Positions 7,239 to 9,656 of a stretch of 9,656 bases of DNA are shown here, piece by piece. Below the pieces are notes generated by a model that worked only from the letters and a program-made list of their open reading frames with translations, was not told where the DNA came from and searched no databases. The translations under genes and the position numbers were made by a program. This stretch comes from Candidatus Zymogenus sp. (GTDB taxonomy: Bacteria; Desulfobacterota; Zymogenia; Zymogenales; Zymogenaceae), in NCBI GenBank assembly GCA_030613285.1, contig JAUWME010000049.1, forward strand, positions 1 through 9,656, in the 5' to 3' direction. Every line of letters starts with the position of its first letter. Position 1 is the stretch's first letter.

Positions 7239-7257
7239 AGTGCTATTAAAAAGCACT
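7239..7257. terminator. Hairpin after the V4R gene
   Basis: Perfect arms AGTGCT (7239-7244) and AGCACT (7252-7257) with a 7-nt loop, 10 nt after the V4R stop. On the plus strand it is followed by GCAAAG, not a T-run. Read on the minus strand it is followed by TTTTTCATG, so it looks more like a terminator for antisense transcription entering the V4R gene. An outer GCAT/ATGC pairing (7230-7233 with 7264-7267) could lengthen it on the plus strand. Short stem, so modest confidence. Confidence 0.4.
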
Positions 7258-7278
7258 GCAAAGAATGCAAAAAAAAGG

Positions 7279-7307
7279 TTGATTTGTATCAATTTTGGCA
7301 ATATAAC
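7279..7307 (+). promoter_or_regulatory. Predicted sigma-70 promoter for the propeller gene
   Basis: TTGATT (7279-7284) and TATAAC (7302-7307) are separated by exactly 17 nt. A start near 7314 would give a leader of about 34 nt before the GTG start at 7348. An inverted repeat TTGAT/ATCAA (7279-7283 and 7288-7292) overlaps the -35 and could be an operator. Together with the hairpin after the V4R gene, this suggests the propeller gene is transcribed on its own. Prediction by consensus only. Confidence 0.5.
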
Positions 7308-7347
7308 TAACAGTGTGCAAACCAACAAATAATTGTGAGGTGAAGTT

Positions 7348-8481
7348 GTGAAACAAGTCCTAAAATGGATGTTATACCTTATCTGTTTTTTTCTCATATC
7401 ACTGATTGCTCTTATGACATACTTTGCGTTTCGGCCCAACCGCTCTGTGGTGTCCGAGCTTTTGGAGATTGAGACTTGGCCCGCGGTGCATGATGGACTC
7501 CACAATTCCAACACAGACATGATATTTCACGATGGTTCGTTCTACCTCATCCATGCGGCCGCCCCCTACCATTTTGCCAGCGAGACAACAAAGCTCATCC
7601 TTTTAAAATCGAAGGACGCAAAGGAGTGGGAAAAGCTGGCGGAATTTCAAAGCCCCGGTGAGGACATCAGGGACCCGAAGCTCGCAGTAATTGACGGAAA
7701 GCTCTTCATCTACGCCCTCAAGAACGTCGATTTTGCGGCAGAACCCTACGGCACAGTCGTAACGACAAGCGTTGACGGTATCAACTGGGAGCCCTTTGAG
7801 GACATCGAGCCTATTGGCTGGCTCTTCTGGCGGCCAAACACCAACGACGGCGGAAAGACGGGGTATATGCCCGCCTACTGGAACAAGCACGGCAAGTCGA
7901 TCCTCCTAAAGTCAAATGATGGTCTAAAGTGGGAGGAGGTCTCCCAGATATACGAGGGGGACGTCAACGACGAGACGGCCATTGAGTTTCTTAAAGACGG
8001 ACGAATGTTAGTCGCGGCAAGACTTGAGGTGGCGGGATACTACTTTGGCGACAACCGGGGGAACACGCTCATCGCCGTATCTGAACCGCCATATACAAAA
8101 TGGACGGAGGAGCACAGCTTTGTAACCCGGCTCGACGGCCAGTTCCTCTTTACCATAAATGAGAGGGTCTATGCCGTGGGTCGTCTCCACACCGGCTGGA
8201 ACATGCCCCTTACAGAGACGGGAAGCATCCTCGGCAAAAAACGAACTTCTCTATTTGCCGTCGATGAAAAAGGGCTAACATATCTCTCTGATCTCCCCAG
8301 TGCCGGGGACACTTCCTATCCGGGCGTGGTCATCAAAGATGATTATCTCTACATCTGCTACTACACCAGCAACATTAAGAGGGACTATCCTTGGGTCATT
8401 GGGATGTTTGCCCCGTCAGACATCATGATGGCAAAGATAAGCATTAAGAGCCTTGAGGCTCTATCAGATTCAAAGCATTGA
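7348..8481 (+). CDS. Membrane-anchored sialidase-like beta-propeller protein (BNR/Asp-box type), predicted glycosidase-like
   Basis: 377 aa with a GTG start (AGGTG at 7338-7342, 5 nt upstream). Residues 8-28 form one hydrophobic segment with Lys before it and no clear cleavage site, so an inner-membrane anchor with the rest in the periplasm is likely. The body is a repeated strand pattern with short Asp-box-like turns: SKDAKEW (88-94), SVDGINW (141-147), SNDGLKW (189-195) and the degenerate SEPPYTKW (245-252). DIRDPKLAVIDGKLFIYA (106-123) has the RDP motif common in five- and six-bladed glycosidase propellers. NDETAIEFLKDGRMLVAAR (207-225) matches the sialidase segment with a conserved Glu, a dG turn and an Arg. 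These suggest a sialidase or related glycan-active hydrolase, but a complete arginine triad and Tyr/Glu nucleophile pair cannot be assigned by eye. Its codons look richer in G/C than the flanking DNA. It lies 119 nt after the V4R gene; no sugar transport or sialic acid genes are nearby. Confidence 0.6.
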   Translation: MKQVLKWMLYLICFFLISLIALMTYFAFRPNRSVVSELLEIETWPAVHDGLHNSNTDMIFHDGSFYLIHAAAPYHFASETTKLILLKSKDAKEWEKLAEFQSPGEDIRDPKLAVIDGKLFIYALKNVDFAAEPYGTVVTTSVDGINWEPFEDIEPIGWLFWRPNTNDGGKTGYMPAYWNKHGKSILLKSNDGLKWEEVSQIYEGDVNDETAIEFLKDGRMLVAARLEVAGYYFGDNRGNTLIAVSEPPYTKWTEEHSFVTRLDGQFLFTINERVYAVGRLHTGWNMPLTETGSILGKKRTSLFAVDEKGLTYLSDLPSAGDTSYPGVVIKDDYLYICYYTSNIKRDYPWVIGMFAPSDIMMAKISIKSLEALSDSKH

Positions 8482-8485
8482 TTTA

Positions 8486-8503
8486 GTACAAAAGAAATTG
8501 TAC
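8486..8503. repeat. 6-bp inverted repeat just after the propeller gene
   Basis: GTACAA and TTGTAC flank a 6-nt centre, 4 nt after the propeller stop codon. No U-tract follows (ATCATAG), so it is not a canonical terminator. It may act with the larger hairpin at 8531-8555 to shape the 3' end of the propeller mRNA. Confidence 0.3.
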
Positions 8504-8530
8504 ATCATAGACATCAAATATTTCCCACTT

Positions 8531-8555
8531 GGCACTAAAGTACAGACTTGGTGCC
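8531..8555 (+). terminator. Hairpin in the propeller-sigma intergenic region (terminator-like)
   Basis: GGCACTAAAGT (8531-8541) folds with ACTTGGTGCC (8546-8555) around a 4-nt ACAG loop: ten pairs including one G-U, with a single bulged A. The G-U pair becomes an A-C mismatch on the other strand, so the plus-strand transcript is favoured. It lies about 50 nt after the propeller stop. The following sequence, TTGGGGGAATTTTATG, has only a delayed, weak U-run, so termination would be partial or the hairpin may protect a 3' end. The remaining intergenic sequence up to the sigma gene holds one further inverted repeat (8701-8724) and no supported gene. Confidence 0.45.
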
Positions 8556-8700
8556 TTGGGGGAATTTTATGATAAAAGTATTGAAACTTTGGATAGGTAA
8601 ACCCACACCCTGCCATTTACAACTTCGGCAATGAACGCTGCCACCGTTTTCTACTCCTTACCTTTTAACCAAATCCAACAAATATCAGAAAATAAATTTC

Positions 8701-8724
8701 TTTTCCTGCAATAAAACAGGAAAA
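8701..8724. repeat. Perfect 8-bp inverted repeat immediately upstream of the sigma factor gene
   Basis: TTTTCCTG (8701-8708) and CAGGAAAA (8717-8724) flank 8 nt (CAATAAAA). The right arm ends 17 nt before the sigma ATG and contains the only AGGA motif in the leader, about 20 nt from the start, too far for a normal Shine-Dalgarno. It may be a regulator or autoregulation site, or a leader hairpin affecting translation. No T-run follows on the plus strand; on the minus strand the arm is followed by TTTCTTTTA-like sequence only weakly. Confidence 0.4.
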
Positions 8725-8741
8725 CAAACGTCTTAAAAAAC

Positions 8742-9287
8742 ATGATGACAGAAGCAAAACAGAAGAACTTAACTGACTTTTTGTCTGTGGAACAAAACAG
8801 GCTGGTCGGATACGTCAAAAAACTTATCGACGACACCGCCGAGCGGGACGGGGAAGACATCGTCCAAGATGTCATTTTGAGCGTCTTAAGCAGGGATGAC
8901 GAGATGGACCCCATTGAAGACCTGTCGTCCTTTATATATCGATCGATAAGAAACAGGGTCATTGACTATATGCGAAAAAGGCGAGATACGGTGCCCTTTG
9001 ATGCGATGGATGACGACGACTCACATCTCTCGCTCTCAAATATCCTTCACGATCCAAAATATGATGCCTTCGATGAACTAAAGCGAAAGGAGATCAGGGA
9101 GCGAATTTTTGACGCCATAGGAGAGTTAAACGACGATGAAAAGGCTGTAGTCATCGAGACGGAATTTAACGATATAACATTTAGGAAACTGTCTGAGATG
9201 TGGGAAATCCCCATGGGGACTCTCTTAACTCGTAAATCGCGGGCGCTAAACAAGATCAGAAAGTCGCTCGCCGATCTTAACAAATAG
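8742..9287 (+). CDS. RNA polymerase sigma factor, ECF-like sigma-70 family
   Basis: 181 aa with the two-domain layout of ECF sigma factors. Region 2 is at about 17-82: RLVGYVKKLI, GEDIVQDVILSVL at 37-49 (core RNA polymerase contact, the DxVQDVF-type motif) and FIYRSIRNRVIDYMRKRR at 64-81 (-10 recognition helix). Region 4 is at about 118-177: RIFDAIGELNDDEKAVVI, then the helix-turn-helix LSEMWEIPMGTLLTRKSRAL at 150-169 (-35 recognition). The acidic linker 86-112 (DAMDDDDSH) is typical of the class. It redirects RNA polymerase to a dedicated promoter set, usually under control of a partner protein. Start: tandem ATGs at 8742 and 8745, with no Shine-Dalgarno and an in-frame stop at 8712-8714, so the start cannot move upstream and downstream starts would cut into region 2. 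It ends 14 nt before the membrane protein gene at 9302, so the two are probably one operon. The subgroup was not determined. Confidence 0.88.
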   Translation: MMTEAKQKNLTDFLSVEQNRLVGYVKKLIDDTAERDGEDIVQDVILSVLSRDDEMDPIEDLSSFIYRSIRNRVIDYMRKRRDTVPFDAMDDDDSHLSLSNILHDPKYDAFDELKRKEIRERIFDAIGELNDDEKAVVIETEFNDITFRKLSEMWEIPMGTLLTRKSRALNKIRKSLADLNK

Positions 9288-9301
9288 CATTGGAGGAAAA
9301 T

Positions 9302-9656
9302 ATGAAAATGGAAAAACAAAATTCAAAAAATGAGAATAGAAATCACAAGCGGATCGCATCCAAGGCGATGCACATAATCGGTATGGTTTTTATGTGGCTT
9401 GCACTTACGACTTTGTTCGCTCTAATTTTCGGCTTTATCGTAATGTGGCTATGGAATTGGCTGATTCCCGCAATCTTTGGGCTGGGAACAATTACATTCT
9501 GGCAGGCATTCGGAATCCTTTTTTTGGCAAAGTTACTGTTTGGAGGGGGGTTCAGTATGCGTCATCATCCCTATAGAAGAAAATACGAACCATTTAATGA
9601 ACACAAAAAAGCGTTTTTTAATGGCGAATCGGACTTCAGGCACTCACCCAGGAACT
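9302..9656 (+). CDS. Small two-helix membrane protein next to sigma factor (runs off window)
   Basis: 118 codons are visible without a stop; the gene continues past the right edge. GGAGG at 9292-9296 is 5 nt before the ATG; a second ATG two codons later is possible. The first 22 residues are polar and basic (KMEKQNSKNENRNHKR). TM1 spans about 24-51 (IIGMVFMWLALTTLFALIF), followed by the tryptophan-rich stretch WNWLIPAIFGL (51-61) and ITFWQAFGILFLAKLLF (64-80) as TM2. A basic, His/Arg-rich tail follows (MRHHPYRRKYEPF from 86). Positive-inside logic puts both ends in the cytoplasm. I recall similar WNWLxPxxFGL/ITFWQAxGL proteins encoded next to ECF sigma genes in other Gram-negative bacteria, usually annotated hypothetical. 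It lacks the ZAS zinc motif HxxxCxxC and the RskA-like fold in the visible part. A membrane partner of the sigma factor, perhaps an anti-sigma or signal relay, is an inference. Confidence 0.8.
   Translation, partial: MKMEKQNSKNENRNHKRIASKAMHIIGMVFMWLALTTLFALIFGFIVMWLWNWLIPAIFGLGTITFWQAFGILFLAKLLFGGGFSMRHHPYRRKYEPFNEHKKAFFNGESDFRHSPRN

Noticed and set aside
6184..7255. 12-mer TATTAAAAAGCA on both sides of the V4R gene (6184-6195 and 7244-7255), as possible ends of an inserted unit
   Set aside because: Low-complexity A-rich word, no target duplication or longer repeat around either copy, and no mobility gene.
7140..7520. 126-codon minus-strand frame bridging the V4R and propeller genes
   Set aside because: Antisense to parts of two well-supported genes and across a predicted promoter; its composition does not suggest a folded protein.
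8529..8545. TTGGCAC resembling the -24 element of a sigma-54 promoter
   Set aside because: The required GC at the -12 position is absent (CA at the correct spacing), and the bases are better explained as the left arm of the hairpin at 8531-8555.
8569..8634. 21-codon ORF starting MIKVLKLWIG after GGGGGA
   Set aside because: Very short, lies right behind a hairpin, with a poor Shine-Dalgarno and no features of a real product.

Overview
The window reads as chromosomal DNA from a Gram-negative, LPS-making bacterium. It carries, in the usual order, bamA, lpxD and fabZ of the outer-membrane/lipid A cluster. BamA has an extra periplasmic domain in front of its five POTRA domains, an arrangement I associate with Desulfobacterota (the former Deltaproteobacteria). 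Base composition is moderate, with AT-rich intergenic gaps. The phylum is an inference; nothing here fixes a genus. No rRNA, tRNA, CRISPR array, insertion sequence or phage gene was seen.

Left part, all on the minus strand (1-3994): a well-formed extended -10 promoter (3967-3994) precedes bamA (outer-membrane protein insertion), then lpxD (lipid A acyltransferase), then the start of fabZ (3-hydroxyacyl-ACP dehydratase), which runs off the left edge. lpxD and fabZ are separated by 2 nt. A 12-bp hairpin lies between bamA and lpxD. It pairs fully only in the minus-strand transcript and could attenuate or process the message. No ompH/skp gene lies between bamA and lpxD.

Middle, minus strand (4053-5916): a HIT/HINT-type nucleotide hydrolase gene with a textbook ribosome binding site lies 71-77 nt upstream of an aspartate kinase gene (lysC type), probably one transcript. 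The kinase has a canonical catalytic half and poorly conserved ACT regulatory domains. A possible 33-codon small ORF with a good Shine-Dalgarno follows it.

Right part, plus strand (6341-9656): after a roughly 440-nt AT-rich divergent gap come (i) a V4R (4-vinyl reductase-like ligand/metal-binding) protein, (ii) a membrane-anchored sialidase-like beta-propeller with its own predicted promoter and GTG start, and (iii) a two-gene unit of an ECF-like sigma-70 factor and a small two-helix membrane protein that runs off the right edge. The last pair is the best candidate for a poorly described system: an extracytoplasmic-function sigma factor next to a membrane protein unlike the standard anti-sigma families. 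The gap before the sigma gene holds three inverted repeats, one ending 17 nt before the sigma start codon, which itself has no Shine-Dalgarno.

The V4R, propeller and sigma genes have no obvious common pathway. Their proximity is recorded but not interpreted as one system.
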